A DNA stretch of 64,000 nt from Mycobacterium botniense (GCF_010723305.1 NZ_BLKW01000004.1:1922001-1986000); one strand, 5' to 3'; positions 37,353 through 48,063 are shown, counted from the stretch's first letter. Notes: a model not told the origin generated them from the letters alone. Program-made: numbers and translations.

Positions 37353-38201
37353 CCGTGACCGGCAAATGGCGGGCTTGACTAGCATCCTGTTCCCGCGCAG
37401 CGCGGCGACGGCCCACGCCGAGACCGCCGCGGATTGCTTCTGCGACTTACACCGAGACACCATCGTTGACGCGATCACAGCAGGGTTCCCAGACTACGAT
37501 CTGAGCCGATTCTTCTACGCCCCGCTATCCGAAATTTCGGCGATCGCTGACCACCACGAGGTCTTCACCGACCTGCAGCGACATACGCCAGCCGGTCGAC
37601 GATTTCGGAGATCGCCAAGAGCTTTCCCGATGGCTAAACGCGCTGCCCACTGTCCCGGACGGTCTCTAACCCCGCCGTGAATCGATCACACCACGCCGGC
37701 CATCGTGGTCATCGCACTGGCTACTCAGGTGCTCACCAAAACGATTGGAGCATGAAGAAATTCGTAACACTCGCAGCTATCCTGGCCGGACGGTGCTTCC
37801 GGGCCAGCCGGCCTCACCGTCACGTGTCCACCCGGTCTTCGCGACACCCTTGCCGGAATGCCCGGACAGTGCACGCCAAATCGGCAAAAATAACACTGAT
37901 CACACCATTTACGCGGACAATCACCACAGCGGCCACTGCAGCGGGGCCGAAGGTTTTGCCGCATTCAGTCAGAAGCCCGGCAATCCGATCATCACGCATC
38001 GAAAGGTCGTTCACGAGAACCGGGACAACCGAGTCCACGTTCGGGTAAGCACCATCGCGGAGAGGAGATCACCGGTTTGCAGCCACACGCCGAACATCGC
38101 GTGAGAAAAGTTCGCGGAAGCAATCTGGTTCACTGCGGATCTGACTCCGTCCGCGCTGACTGCGAACGCGACCGCAGCTCAATCGGGAGGTGAGGAAAAA
38201 A
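37353..38201. other. Gene-poor region between DUF732 and PPE genes
   Basis: Contains short frames only. Plus-strand 37366-37680 has a segment DAITAGFPDYDLSRFFYAPLSE of protein-like composition that I cannot assign; it may be a remnant. The possible broken secreted-peptide gene at 37752-38104 is listed separately. The right end carries the PPE ribosome binding site GGGAGG. Confidence 0.3.
37752..38104 (+). pseudogene. Possible frameshifted secreted peptide gene
   Basis: An ATG with a nearby GGAG starts a typical signal-peptide beginning (KKFVTLAAILAG), but the frame then becomes Arg/Ser-rich. A one-base shift near 37790 joins it to a frame that continues to 38104 and encodes a His/Cys-containing polar segment (NNTDHTIYADNHHSGHCSG). 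This would give an exported protein of about 115 residues. It is only a reading-frame argument; no family is recognised. Confidence 0.25.
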
Positions 38202-39446
38202 ATGGACTACGGGCTGTTGCCACCGGAGATCAACTCCGGCCGCATGTATGCCGGTCCCGGATCAGGTCCCATACTGGCCGCGGCGGCGGCCTGGGATGAG
38301 CTGGCCGCACAGTTGCACTCCGCGGCAGCATCGTACGGGTCCGTCGTTTCGGGGTTGGCCGCCCAGTGGCGCGGTCCGTCGTCGGCAGCGATGACAGCTG
38401 CCGCCGCGCCGTACGCCGCGTGGATGAGCGCGACCGCTGCTCGGGCCGAGAGCACCGCGATGCAAGCCCGGGCTGCGGCCGCCGCCTATGAGACCGCGTT
38501 CGCGGCGACGGTGCCGCCGACTGCGATCGCCGTCAACCGCGCACAACTCATGGCCTTGATCGCCACGAATTTTCTCGGACAAAACACTCCGGCGATCATG
38601 GCGACCGAGGCCCACTACGCCGAAATGTGGGCCCAGGATGCGGCCGCCATGTACGGCTATGCGGCCTCTTCGGCGACCGCCGCGCACCTGCGGCCGTTCG
38701 ACCCGCCGCCGCCGACCACCAGCCCGGCGGGGAGCGCCGCGCAATTCGCCGCGGTCGCCCAGGCTACCGGCACGGCTACCGGAACGCACGTGCAGGCGTT
38801 ACCGCAGTTGATGTCTGCGGTGCCGCAGTCGTTGCACAGCCTGGCGACACCGGTGTCGGCTGCGGCCCCCGCGGCGGCGACCGACCCGTCGTCGTCGCTG
38901 GTGACGATGGACAGCTTTATCACCGGACCGTTATCACCGCTATCGCTGTACTCCATCGGCGGTGTGCCTGAGCTATTGGGGGTGCAGAGCTACCTGCTGC
39001 CGCAGGTTTCGGCGAATCTGACCAGTGCCGCCGAGCGGGTATCTGCGCTCCCGGCCGCTGCCGGCGCGGGGCTGCTGCCGGGCGGGTTCGGTGCGGGGAC
39101 GCCTCTGGCGGGGCCGGCAACTGGGGCCGTGTCGGCCGGGATGGGCCGGGCGGGCCTGCTCGGGTCATTGTCGGTGCCGCAAAGCTGGGCGTCGGCCGCC
39201 CCGGTTATCAAGACGGCGGCTGCGATGGTCACACCGGCCGGCCCGGCCGCGCCTGCCGCTTCGCTGACAGCCGACACCCCGGGCACCCTCGTCGGCGGTA
39301 TGACCCTGTCTGGTCTGGCTGGACGGGCCATCGTGGGGACCGGTGCTGACACTGCCCGGTCCGTCGGCATGAGCGGCGGCTTTGCTGCGGCTGAGGAAGT
39401 CGCCACCACCGTCAACATCTTTGTGATCCCCGAGTTCGACGAATGA
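38202..39446 (+). CDS. PPE family protein (PPE-SVP type)
   Basis: 414 aa from the ATG at 38202, which has GGGAGG upstream. PPE domain 1-175 with [21 protein letters not shown] and the [19 protein letters not shown] helix. The middle is Ala/Ser/Pro-rich. The SVP motif is SLSVPQSW at about 325, and the end is VATTVNIFVIPEFDE, an acidic tail. No PE gene directly precedes it, so its secretion partner may be the PE at 35343 or another one. Expected role: ESX-exported cell-envelope or secreted protein. Confidence 0.92.
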   Translation: MDYGLLPPEINSGRMYAGPGSGPILAAAAAWDELAAQLHSAAASYGSVVSGLAAQWRGPSSAAMTAAAAPYAAWMSATAARAESTAMQARAAAAAYETAFAATVPPTAIAVNRAQLMALIATNFLGQNTPAIMATEAHYAEMWAQDAAAMYGYAASSATAAHLRPFDPPPPTTSPAGSAAQFAAVAQATGTATGTHVQALPQLMSAVPQSLHSLATPVSAAAPAAATDPSSSLVTMDSFITGPLSPLSLYSIGGVPELLGVQSYLLPQVSANLTSAAERVSALPAAAGAGLLPGGFGAGTPLAGPATGAVSAGMGRAGLLGSLSVPQSWASAAPVIKTAAAMVTPAGPAAPAASLTADTPGTLVGGMTLSGLAGRAIVGTGADTARSVGMSGGFAAAEEVATTVNIFVIPEFDE

Positions 39447-39518
39447 ACACCAGCGCCCCCTACTGCTGCCAACGACCGAAAAGCCCCTCCCGGCTTCGAT
39501 CAAACAAGGAGTCTCGCA

Positions 39519-40922
39519 ATGGATTACGCAACATTGCCGCCTGAGATCAACTCTGCTCGCATCTACACCGGCGCGGGATCGGGACCGCTGCTGGCTGCTG
39601 CAGCGGCCTGGGATGGCCTGGCCGCTGAACTGCGCTCGACCGCAGCGTCCTACTCGTCGGTGGTCTCGGGGTTGACTGCGGCGTGGCGGGGCCCGTCCTC
39701 GGTGAGCATGGCTGCCGCAGCGACGCCGTACGTGGCCTGGCTGATCACCACCGCAGCGCAAGCTGAGCAGACCGCCAGCCAGGCCAGGGCGGCGGCGGCC
39801 GCCTACCAGACCGCGTTCGCGGCGACGGTGCCCCCGCCGGTCATCGCGGCGAACCGCGCTGAACTGGCATCGCTGATTGCAACCAACATCTTTGGTCAAA
39901 ACACCGCGGCGATCGCGGCGAACGAAGCCCGCTATGCCGGGATGTGGGCCCAAGATTCGGCAGCGATGTACACCTACGCCGCCCAATCCGCGGCCGCCGC
40001 CACATTGTCGCCGTTCGATCCGCCTGCACCAATGACCAGCCAAGCCGCTGCCGCAGGTCAGGCCGGCGCGGTCGCCCACGCCACCGCGCTGTCGGCCGGG
40101 ACGAACACCCCCTCGCTGTTGTCGCAGCTGACCACGGCCACACCGGGGGCGCTGCAAAGCCTTGCGGGTCCCGCGGGAATCGCAGACACTCCGTCGCCGC
40201 TCTCTTCGCTCACGGGTTTGCTCAGCAGTCTGAATTCGTCGCCATTGGCAACGATCGCCGCGAATGTGGAGACGATACCCAAAGCGATCCTCGTCGCGAA
40301 CGACGCCTTGATCACCACCATCATGGGCCTGGTCATCGGGGGGCGAAGCCTGTCAGACATAGCCGTGGGAGCCGGCAGTGCGGCGGGCCCGGCTCTGGCG
40401 GGCGGCCTTGGCCCGACTGTGCCTGTCGTGGGAACCGGGTCGGCGGTCTCGGCGAGTGTGGGGCAGGCCGGCTTCATTAGCGGGCTGGCCGTTCCGCCGA
40501 GCTGGGCGGCAGCCACCCCGGCGATCCGAACGGTCGCCGCCGTCTTGTCGGGAACATCGCACGGGGCCGTTCCTGCGACCGCGGTGAGCCAGGGAAGCCT
40601 GGTCAGCGGGATGGCCCTGGCTGGGATGGCCGGGGGCGCACTGGGTACCGCAGCGTCCCGCGCTGTGACCAACGGCAGCACCAAAGGGCGCGGTGCCCCG
40701 ATCAAGGAGCGCAAAAATCTCAAAGACGGCGATTCGCCGCAGACTCTCCGCCGCATCGTGGCCGCGATGGCTGAAAAACCAGACACCGTGCAGCACTGGC
40801 ACACCGATTCTGAACATCTCGACGGCCTGCTGGCCGAGCTGCGGAAAAAACCCGGCATCCATGCGGTGCACGTCAAAGGGGGCACAGCGAAAATGAAACC
40901 TCCGAAATCACAGTCGCTTTAA
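39519..40922 (+). CDS. PPE family protein with unusual charged C-terminal domain
   Basis: 467 aa. PPE domain 1-175 ([24 protein letters not shown]), SVP-like segment at [13 protein letters not shown] (about 322) where Ala-Val-Pro replaces Ser-Val-Pro. From about 395 a basic region ([19 protein letters not shown]) leads to a compact charged domain of ~60 residues ([41 protein letters not shown]) that is not part of usual PPE proteins. It reads like a small alpha/beta domain and ends at the very edge of the IS1380-type remnant: the stop codon is next to the first base of the element. The domain is not recognised. Confidence 0.9.
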   Translation: MDYATLPPEINSARIYTGAGSGPLLAAAAAWDGLAAELRSTAASYSSVVSGLTAAWRGPSSVSMAAAATPYVAWLITTAAQAEQTASQARAAAAAYQTAFAATVPPPVIAANRAELASLIATNIFGQNTAAIAANEARYAGMWAQDSAAMYTYAAQSAAAATLSPFDPPAPMTSQAAAAGQAGAVAHATALSAGTNTPSLLSQLTTATPGALQSLAGPAGIADTPSPLSSLTGLLSSLNSSPLATIAANVETIPKAILVANDALITTIMGLVIGGRSLSDIAVGAGSAAGPALAGGLGPTVPVVGTGSAVSASVGQAGFISGLAVPPSWAAATPAIRTVAAVLSGTSHGAVPATAVSQGSLVSGMALAGMAGGALGTAASRAVTNGSTKGRGAPIKERKNLKDGDSPQTLRRIVAAMAEKPDTVQHWHTDSEHLDGLLAELRKKPGIHAVHVKGGTAKMKPPKSQSL

Positions 40923-42547
40923 CCTCGATTTTTCGCAGCGGTGGGTTTCGGGGTGCTGAACCATGAAAAATTGGTGAGCGATTGCGATTTTGGGCTTTGG
41001 GGTGTTTGACCGTCCCGTGTCGCCGGGGTGGGCGGGCTTTCCCAGGGCCGCGGGTCTTTCGGGTCGTCGGGGCGGGTTTGCGGTTGTCAGGGGAAGGCGG
41101 CGCGGAGGCGTTGCCAGGCGGTGGCGATGGCCGCGGCCTGGCGCCAGGTGGCGTCGATGCGCAGCCGAAGTTGGCGGGCGCCGCGGGTGATGCGGGCCGC
41201 GACGTGCAGCACCCGGTAGCGGAAGGCGTGGATTTCGCAGCGGGCCAGCTGCGGTGTGCCGGTGAAGCCGATCAGTTGGGCCTAGGCGACCAGATCGGCT
41301 GGGCCCAGCACGATCTCGAGCCAGGCTGTTGGACTGGAAATCATGGCAGGGCAGGTTTGCCAATCCGGCGGCTTTGGCCTGGCGGATGCGGTCTTCGACG
41401 CGGGCGTGTTGGCGGTGGCGTAGTTCGTGCCCGGCCAGCTGGCCGGGCACGGCCCCGGGTGCGGTGTCGGTGATGAAGGCGGTGAAGCGCATGCCGTCGA
41501 TGTCGGTGAAGCGCAGCTGCGCCCCCGGGTGGGGCCTCTGTTTGCGCAGGATCAGCCGGGTCCCGGCAGGCCACGCAGAAAGGTTGACCAAACCGGTGGC
41601 CTCGGCCACCCACGCCCCGTCCCGGATCTGCCCCTCGGAGTCGATCGCCGGATACCAGCCCTCGCCGAGGTGCAGGGTGTCCACGGCATCCCAGACGCGG
41701 GCGTCGACGGCAAACCCGAAGGAAAACCCAACCCCCCGCTCGCGGCAGGCCTGGGCGAATCGGTGGGTGGCCCCCGCCGAATCCGAGCGCACCACCACCG
41801 CCGGTCCGCCCGGGTTCTGCGGGTCGGGACGCCAATGCGCCGGTAGCGAATCCAATGCCTGCTCAAGGACCGTGATGTGGTCAGCGGCGGTGTTCGAGCC
41901 GGCGTTTCCCTTGCGCAGCAGCCCGGCCAGCGCCTCACCGTCGGCGATCTCCGGGCGGTCCAAAAACGCCAGCAGCAGGTGATGACCGAAGGACTTCTTC
42001 CACGTCGGGCCGCGTCCTGTTTGTTGTCGGAATGGTCGATCACCACCGTGGCGTCGATGTCGATATAGAGGGGCGCACCAGCCGGGGGGCGGCTCCGCCA
42101 GCCCAGGCCCCCGTCCGCGCAGCCGTCCGTGCGGCGCGAACCTTCGGCAGGTGGGCGGCGTCGATACGCTCATCGACGCACCGCCACATCGTCGTCGTGG
42201 AGCCCTTGGCCCCGACTACATGCTCACGATCCTCACAGAGCCGGCCGACTCCGTCGATACAATCCGCCCCATCAGCCACCGCAGCAGCCAGATCCGCCAA
42301 CACCGCCCCCGGGGCATAAGTCCACAGCCCCCTGTCGGTATCCGCCAAAACCGCCGTGACCTGGGCCGACAACCCCGTCAGATCGGCCAGTTCCCGCAGC
42401 AGCCCCATCCCGGCGTGCGAGACCACCCCACAACCGTCCGCCGATACTTTCACCCGCTGTGCCACCGCGATACCCGTCACTTGCGAAGTGCCTCTCACGC
42501 ATGCACCGATCTTCCTTAGATAAGTAGATCCTCCACTGCGGGACAGG
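40923..42547 (-). mobile_element. Decayed IS1380-family element (approximate ends)
   Basis: The region is filled by a broken IS1380-type transposase on the minus strand with non-coding flanks. Possible inverted ends: the left end reading inward contains CGCAGCGGTGG and the right end CGCAGTGGAGG, with CCT starting each. No matching target duplication was found, so the ends are approximate. It separates two PPE groups. Confidence 0.65.
41087..42498 (-). pseudogene. IS1380-family transposase, multiply frameshifted
   Basis: Coding pieces in three frames make one DDE transposase: SADGCGVVSHAGMGLLRELADLTGLS and DLAAAVADGADCIDG (start at 42498), then IDIDATVVIDHSDNKQ (first catalytic Asp region) in another frame, then WKKSFGHHLLLAFLDRPEIADGEALAGLLRKGNAGSNTAADHI in a third, with VVVRSDSAGATHRF carrying the second Asp. 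A further shift near 41330 and an in-frame TAG near 41283 break the C-terminal part (TWRQAAAIATAWQRLRAAFP). At least three shifts and one stop show it is long inactive. Confidence 0.85.
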
Positions 42548-42789
42548 CACTTTCGCGTATCAACACCCAGCTACATCGACATCCCGCGAAAAATCCGGAT
42601 TAGCACGAATACGAGAGGACTGGTGGTATCTGACGTGGAGGGCGCGCCAGCCGTTACGCTGCCGCCACCGAACGCCTGACTGGCTCAAGTGGTGGCGCTC
42701 GGTCAAACCGTCTTGTGCACAGCTTATTTCCAGCTTATTCCAACGATACCTCCACCCACGGTGCACGGTTGTCGGCTACAGTCAGTTGC

Positions 42790-42836
42790 GGCGATGGGGC
42801 TCGCCGCAACCGCCGTGCCCGGCTAATGGCCCCTAT
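42790..42836 (+). ncRNA. Fluoride (crcB) riboswitch-like aptamer 2
   Basis: Shares GGCGATGGGGCTCGCC and the following CAACCGCC with element 1; the second hairpin loop differs, then CGGCTAATGGCCCCTAT. The loop GGGGCT pairs with GGCCCC, so the pseudoknot is kept through compensating changes (AGCCTC in element 1, GGCCCC here). Flanking DNA is unrelated to that of element 1, which argues for conserved structure rather than a recent copy. No fluoride channel gene follows. Confidence 0.7.
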
Positions 42837-43133
42837 CTGACGACTAGGTCTGGTGGGGCTGTGAAAAAAAGCGGTGCGCACATCATCCTCACACACCAAG
42901 GCTGTTTCGCCTATTCAGGACAGCAGCCACCGGCGGCTCGTCTCTGCTGGTCTCGAGTTCGCCCGTCGGTGAGGTCCGAGAATGTCGGCCCAGCTACGTG
43001 TTTTACGCGCCGCGGACCCGGCTCAGGATCAGCCGCGTTCGCTTCGTCCACGATCGCGCGCCTCGACAAGCGCCGGCGGCACGCCGCCCCGTGCCGGCAA
43101 CTCTTACGCCAGCCGGGCTTTGGGTGTGACCAA

Positions 43134-43169
43134 CAACCTCGCCCAGCTCCAAAGAGCTCGGCGAGGTTG
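43134..43169. repeat. 36-nt hairpin (15-bp stem, one mismatch)
   Basis: The 15-base arms 43134-43148 and 43155-43169 are complementary apart from one C/C opposition, with a six-base loop. No T-run follows, so a standard intrinsic terminator is unlikely on either strand, though mycobacterial terminators often lack T-runs. Confidence 0.7.
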
Positions 43170-43338
43170 TGCCACGCGACCTACACACATCGCCTAAGGA
43201 ACGCATGCTCGCCGGACCCGGTTCGGGGCCGGTTCCGACCCCGACAGCCGGTGAGCACGAACCGACCGCCTGGCACTCGGCGGGCTCCTCCGGACCAGTA
43301 ACCTGTGCACCGCCCACAGGGGCCACCCCTAGCCCGGC

Positions 43339-43390
43339 CCGGTGCCGCATCGACGACAGTCGGTTTCGACTGTCGTCGATGCGGCACCGG
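43339..43390. repeat. Perfect 24-bp inverted repeat with 4-nt loop
   Basis: Arms 43339-43362 and 43367-43390 are perfectly complementary over 24 bp; the loop is GTTT. In DNA this is a near-perfect palindrome of 52 bases in a gene-free region. It could be a terminator, a palindromic repeat, a processing site or the end of a mobile element. Confidence 0.9.
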
Positions 43391-44207
43391 TGTGGGATGC
43401 AGAACACCCAGCATGATGCTGCGCACCCCCGGGCACCGGCCGGTCGTTAGAAACCCACGCCGCGTATAACCCGACGACCGAAGTCCCCCAAACGAATTCT
43501 CAACCCGAGCTGAACCGGGGGTCGAACGTCGGACGGTCATGCCGAGTAGCAGCGACGACGGCCTCCAGCCCGGTTCGGGTATGCCGCCAATGATCTGTGC
43601 ACGGGAGCAGGGATGACGTTACACCGCAGAAAACTCCTGATGCACCGAGGAGTTCGCCAAAACTCAGTGAACCGCAGTCCGAGCAGCAACTGCACGGGCA
43701 TGGTGGCGCTCGTATCGGTAAAGTGCTGTAAGGTTTTTGCTCACGGTGATTCAAATTCACCCACAATTAGCTCTCAGCAAACTCCCAAGTTTCCTTGCGC
43801 CCTAAGCGCGCTCGAGCGCATATAGTTTGGTGGTTTCATAGGTAGCCGGGTTAGCGAGGGTGCGTGCCGATGTCCATGCTTCCCACATGGCGTGCTCGTT
43901 AGGTTACGACCAGCGGTCGGGTGATCTCGATCGATGACCAGTGTTTGCCGTTTCGACCAGCGCAGCGAATGAGGGAGTTGATTTGCTCACACAACCAAAG
44001 CCGACCTCGGAAAGCGTTGTGCGCAGCAACGGTTGCCGAGGCCAGAGTGCTGTCGCGCAGCAACCTCCCGGGAGCTTTACCGGATCGATTTATGCGTGTC
44101 ACAAAGAATTCCGCCCGCGCTCTGTTGGCGGCGTTTCGGTTGCTGATGTCGCGCGATTGTCGAGGGGAAGCTCAGATTGGCTTGCTACACAAAGGAGATC
44201 GTTGCTG

Positions 44208-44498
44208 GTGAGAATGATCGAACGTTCCGGTCTCGACGCGCCGGATACTCAGGATGCGGTGGCGACTTGGACTAAGACGTTCCACCCCACCCGCTCCGGC
44301 ACGGCCAGCCCGCGCGTAGGCGTCAGCGAGACGCTGACGAGGCTGCGCGTCGACGAGCCATCCAGCCTGCCTGTGACCAACACCGTCGGCGCGATGACTT
44401 CGGTGTTTCGTGGCCAGACCCGCGACGTCGAAGGCCGGCGCCCGCTGAGGCTCATCCGCCCATCATCGAAATTCCACCGCAGCCGGACCATCGTCTGA
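44208..44498 (+). CDS. Hypothetical protein upstream of PPE (96 aa)
   Basis: GTG start preceded by AAGGAG; third codon positions are strongly G/C, in contrast to the upstream part of the same open frame, which supports coding from here. The product begins RMIERSGLDAPDTQDAV and is rich in Arg, Ser and Thr with a basic tail; no signal peptide or known motif is seen. It ends 10 bases before the PPE start, so it may be translated from the same message. Family not recognised. Confidence 0.4.
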   Translation: MRMIERSGLDAPDTQDAVATWTKTFHPTRSGTASPRVGVSETLTRLRVDEPSSLPVTNTVGAMTSVFRGQTRDVEGRRPLRLIRPSSKFHRSRTIV

Positions 44499-44507
44499 GG
44501 AGTATCG

Positions 44508-45758
44508 ATGCTGGATTTTGCGTTGTTGCCGCCGGAGGTCAACTCCGGGCGCATGTATACCGGCCCCGGGTCGGGGCCCATGCTGGCGGCGGCGGCGGCC
44601 TGGGACGCGCTGGCTGTGGAGCTGGAGACCACCGCGGCCGGCTACTCCTCGGTGATCGCGGGGCTGACCGGCCAAAGCTGGTCAGGGCCGACCTCGGCGG
44701 CGATGGCCGCCGCGGCCACACCCTACGTGGCCTGGCTGCAGAGCACCGCCGCCCAGGCCGAACAGACCGCCATGCAGGCCAAAGAGGCCGCCGCAGCCTA
44801 CGAGGCGGCGTTTGCGATGACGGTGCCCCCGCCGGTGATCGCGGCCAACCGGGCGCTGCTGGCAGCGCTGGTCGCCACCAACTTTTTCGGCCAGAACACC
44901 CCGGCGATCATGGCCACCGAGGCCCACTACGCCGAGATGTGGGCCCAAGACGCCGCCGCCATGTACGGCTACGCCGGCGCGTCGGCACACGCGAGCGCAC
45001 TGAGCCCGTTTAACGAACCACCCCCGACCACCAACCCGGCCGGGTTGGACATGCAGGCCGGCGCGGTCGCCCGTGCGGCCGGAAACGCCACCGTGACCCG
45101 GATGCCGACGCTGCCGCGGCTCACGTCCGGGCTTACGGACTTGCTGCCACAACCGGAATCGTCGGCGTCGTCACCCTCAACCGAAGCGGCCACCTCGACG
45201 AGCTCAATTAGTTGGATACCGCTGACTGGTTCGACGTCGCTGACTGGTTCGACATCTATCTTCGGCTCCAACGGTCTGCTGGGCCCGACATTCCTCGGGC
45301 AATCAGCGATGACCTACCCGTATCAGATGTTGAACTGGGGTTTTTACCGTTCCAACTCGCAGGTCAACCTCGGCACGAGGCTCGGGGAGATCAACGAAAA
45401 TGTCACCCGGGAAGCCGATGCCGCCGCCCGGTTCGCGGAACGGATGGCCGGCAAACTCGCCGCCGGCCTCGGGTCAACAAACTCGGTATCAGCGGGAATA
45501 GGCCAGGCCGGGGCAGTCGGATCGTTATCAGTACCACCGAGCTGGGCTGGCGAGCCCGTGGCGATCCGCCCCGCCGCGCTCGCGATCCCGGGCACTGTCG
45601 CCGCCGATGCCGGTCCCGCGCCGCCAGAGTCGATGCCGGGCAGCGCATTCAGTCAGTCGCTGCTGAGTTCCCTGTCGAAAACTGCTGCTGATTCCCCGCG
45701 CCACAAATCCAAACCGGTGATCGTACGCAACCCGGCCTCTGAACGGTCGGCCACGTAA
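44508..45758 (+). CDS. PPE family protein (PPE-SVP type)
   Basis: 416 aa. PPE domain 1-178 ([15 protein letters not shown], the WSGPTSAAM turn, [11 protein letters not shown]). Residues ~195-250 are Ser/Thr-rich with two near repeats ([12 protein letters not shown]), followed by an aromatic stretch [14 protein letters not shown] that is not typical of the SVP group. The SVP motif is at GSLSVPPSW (about 340), and the tail is basic. GAGGAG precedes the ATG. It is followed after 21 bases by another PPE gene, suggesting tandem expansion. Confidence 0.92.
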   Translation: MLDFALLPPEVNSGRMYTGPGSGPMLAAAAAWDALAVELETTAAGYSSVIAGLTGQSWSGPTSAAMAAAATPYVAWLQSTAAQAEQTAMQAKEAAAAYEAAFAMTVPPPVIAANRALLAALVATNFFGQNTPAIMATEAHYAEMWAQDAAAMYGYAGASAHASALSPFNEPPPTTNPAGLDMQAGAVARAAGNATVTRMPTLPRLTSGLTDLLPQPESSASSPSTEAATSTSSISWIPLTGSTSLTGSTSIFGSNGLLGPTFLGQSAMTYPYQMLNWGFYRSNSQVNLGTRLGEINENVTREADAAARFAERMAGKLAAGLGSTNSVSAGIGQAGAVGSLSVPPSWAGEPVAIRPAALAIPGTVAADAGPAPPESMPGSAFSQSLLSSLSKTAADSPRHKSKPVIVRNPASERSAT

Positions 45759-45779
45759 TCCTGAGAAAGGAGTCCAGAC

Positions 45780-46940
45780 ATGGATTTTGGAGCATTACCA
45801 CCTGAAATTAACTCCGCCCGAATGTATTCGGGTCCCGGGTCGGGGCCGCTGCTGGCCGCGGCGACCGCCTGGGATGGGCTCGCCAACGAGCTGAGTTTCT
45901 CAGCGGGCACCTACTCATCGGTGATTGCCAACCTGACCAGTACGGGATGGCGGGGTGCCGCGTCGACGATGATGGCCGGTGCGGTCGCCCCTTATGTGGC
46001 GTGGCTGCACGACACCGCCGCCCGGGCGGCGCAGACGGCGGCCCAGGCCAAAGCTGCCGTGGGCGCCTACGAGACGGCGTTCGCGGCCACGGTGCCCCCG
46101 CCGCTGATCGAGGCCAACCGGGCACAGTTGGCAGCGCTGGCCGCGAGCAACTTCTTCGGCCAAAACAGCCCGGCGATCGCAGCAACTGAGGCCGAATACG
46201 ACGAGATGTGGGCCCAGGACGCCGCGGCGATGTACGGCTATGCCGGCTCTTCGGCATCCGCCACCCGGTTAACCCCGTTCAGCCAACCACCCCGGACCAC
46301 CGATCCGGCGGGCCAGGCCGCCCAGGCCGCGGCAGTCGCCCAGGCCACCGCGACCGGCGCCGGCCACGCCCGGAATGTCACCGCTCTGTCCGGGCTTACC
46401 AGTGCCCTACAGAGTCTCGCCTCGCCCGCTTCGGCATCCTCGGCGTCTTCGTCGTCGGCCAACGTGGTCCCTGTGATCGCCGGGGAGCCCGTCACGGCGT
46501 ACGGGTTCGAAACCCTCACCCTCGCGAACATGGCCGAGGCAACCAATGACGAGTTCTGGCGACTTACCGCACTCGGCGCCAGGCTGACGAGCTGGTATTC
46601 GAGCGCCCAACGCGATTTCGCCCAGGGGATCGGGCCATTTGCGCCAATTTTCGGGATTCCGCTACCGTCGACGACGTCAGCAGCCTCAGCGGTGATGGGC
46701 CGGGCCAGCCAGGTCAGCCTGTTGTCGGTGCCCCCGACCTGGGCCGCTACTGCCGCCCCGGAAATCACCCCGGCGGCCCTGACGCTTCCGGCTGCCGGGA
46801 CCGCGCCGGACGCCGCGGTCGGCATACCCGGTGGCGTGTTCGGCGAGACCTTGATGGGCAGCCTGGCGGGACGCGCGGTCAGCGCCGCGGCAGCCAAGCC
46901 CCGCCGCAAAGTTATCCCTCGCTCCCCCGCTGGGGGATGA
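45780..46940 (+). CDS. PPE family protein (PPE-SVP type)
   Basis: 386 aa. PPE domain 1-178 ([24 protein letters not shown]). The linker contains a Tyr/Phe/Trp-containing helix ([31 protein letters not shown]) comparable to the aromatic stretch of the preceding PPE. SVP motif at [10 protein letters not shown] (about 315). C-terminus is basic ([11 protein letters not shown]). The gene is 21 bases after the previous PPE with an AAAGGAG site, so the two form one unit. Confidence 0.92.
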   Translation: MDFGALPPEINSARMYSGPGSGPLLAAATAWDGLANELSFSAGTYSSVIANLTSTGWRGAASTMMAGAVAPYVAWLHDTAARAAQTAAQAKAAVGAYETAFAATVPPPLIEANRAQLAALAASNFFGQNSPAIAATEAEYDEMWAQDAAAMYGYAGSSASATRLTPFSQPPRTTDPAGQAAQAAAVAQATATGAGHARNVTALSGLTSALQSLASPASASSASSSSANVVPVIAGEPVTAYGFETLTLANMAEATNDEFWRLTALGARLTSWYSSAQRDFAQGIGPFAPIFGIPLPSTTSAASAVMGRASQVSLLSVPPTWAATAAPEITPAALTLPAAGTAPDAAVGIPGGVFGETLMGSLAGRAVSAAAAKPRRKVIPRSPAGG

Positions 46941-47064
46941 CCCCTGCCGGGCAAGAGGGCAACCGCCTGCACAGTGGCGCGGGCACGTCAAGGTCCCGCG
47001 CACTGCCCGACCGGTTCGGCGCGCACCGGATGCGCGCTGCTCCGGTGCCCGTGCACCACCGCGG

Positions 47065-48063
47065 TCACCGGTCGCCGGCGCGCTGATCAGAAACGGTTTC
47101 ACCGGTTTCCAGCCAGTGCGCGCACCGGGCACCCAACTTCGCTACCGCGGCGCGATCGAAGCGGTCAATCTGCGCCGGACTCAACTCGGCACGGTAATCG
47201 CGCTGCGGCCCTTTGTGGAAAAAGGCCTTCGCATCCGACATGTGTCCCCCACCAAACGGCGCCATCTTCTCCGCCCGGGCCCGCATATACTCAAACGAGC
47301 AATGCTCAACAATGGCATCCATACGCAGCGATGCGGGATCGATGCCGAGAAACCGCGCCAGCCGCGCGATTTCGCGCCGCAAATCATCTTTGAGTTGCTG
47401 GTAGTGCACCAGCAGCACATTGGGCTCATCCCGGAGCCGCCACCACGAGCTCACAACATCAAACAAATCGCAACAGCCATACCCATCGGTATCCAGCCAC
47501 ACGTCGAAGAAGTCCTGCACGTTCGCCGGAATCACCAGATCCACATGCTCCGGACACCAGCTGGCATGTATCCGGTTGATCGTCGACATCGTCTCATCCG
47601 AAAAGTTCTTCAGATAGTTATGGAAGCTGATCCCCAGATCTTTCCCGTTTCGACCGACGAACACATACCGGGCCTCCGCAGCAATCGGCAGCGCATCCGC
47701 CGGCAGATGCGATTTGATCACCCGCCGAATCCCTGCCTCACGCTGCTCCTTTAACACCGTCAGCATCTTGGCGTGATCACCCCAACTGGAATCCAGCCAC
47801 GGAGACGTATCGGAAAGCCCTTCACCCTTCTCCTCCCCGTTGTGCAATATCTGCTGAATGATCCGTTGAGTCCACGTGGTACCCGCCTTAAACGGATCCG
47901 CGACAACAATATCCCCCTCAACAAAACCACCCTGCGCCAGGAAATCCTCCCACACCATCGAATTAGATAGGTAATCTGGCTCTTCGCAGTTGAGGGTGTA
48001 GAGGTGGTCGGCGCGTCGCTGCCGGGATAGGGGTCGAGGTCTTCTGATGATGGGAGTTTCCAT
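47065..48063 (-). CDS. Sulfotransferase, N-terminus replaced by IS sequence
   Basis: PAPS-dependent sulfotransferase. The 5'-phosphosulfate loop is DPFKAGTTWTQRI, the 3'-phosphate site is VGRNGKDLGISFHNYL, and the C-terminal KGPQRDYRAELS matches the usual KG..GDW region with a change. The ISL3-type element at 47978-49400 entered after codon 13. The reading frame remains open across the junction: the first 29 residues (start at 48063) come from the IS end, then the native sequence resumes at DYLSNSMVWEDF. The native start is recovered at 49446 with an AGGAGG site. Whether the chimera is made or active is unknown. Originally it formed an operon with cysC. Confidence 0.85.
   Translation of the reverse strand: METPIIRRPRPLSRQRRADHLYTLNCEEPDYLSNSMVWEDFLAQGGFVEGDIVVADPFKAGTTWTQRIIQQILHNGEEKGEGLSDTSPWLDSSWGDHAKMLTVLKEQREAGIRRVIKSHLPADALPIAAEARYVFVGRNGKDLGISFHNYLKNFSDETMSTINRIHASWCPEHVDLVIPANVQDFFDVWLDTDGYGCCDLFDVVSSWWRLRDEPNVLLVHYQQLKDDLRREIARLARFLGIDPASLRMDAIVEHCSFEYMRARAEKMAPFGGGHMSDAKAFFHKGPQRDYRAELSPAQIDRFDRAAVAKLGARCAHWLETGETVSDQRAGDR
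47970..47977. repeat. 8-bp target-site duplication, left
   Basis: GGTAATCT directly left of the IS end; the identical octamer follows the right end at 49401-49408. This proves transposition into the sulfotransferase gene. Confidence 0.95.

Larger units (their letters stand above)
42548..44207. other. 1.7-kb gene-poor region with hairpins and riboswitch-like element
   Basis: No gene is supported over this stretch. It holds the fluoride-riboswitch-like element (42790-42836) and two strong hairpins (43134-43169, 43339-43390). Frames such as 42560-42766 (minus), 43613-43825 (plus) and 43899-44102 (minus) have no recognisable content. Some sequence near 43700-43850 is AT-richer than average. Confidence 0.45.
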
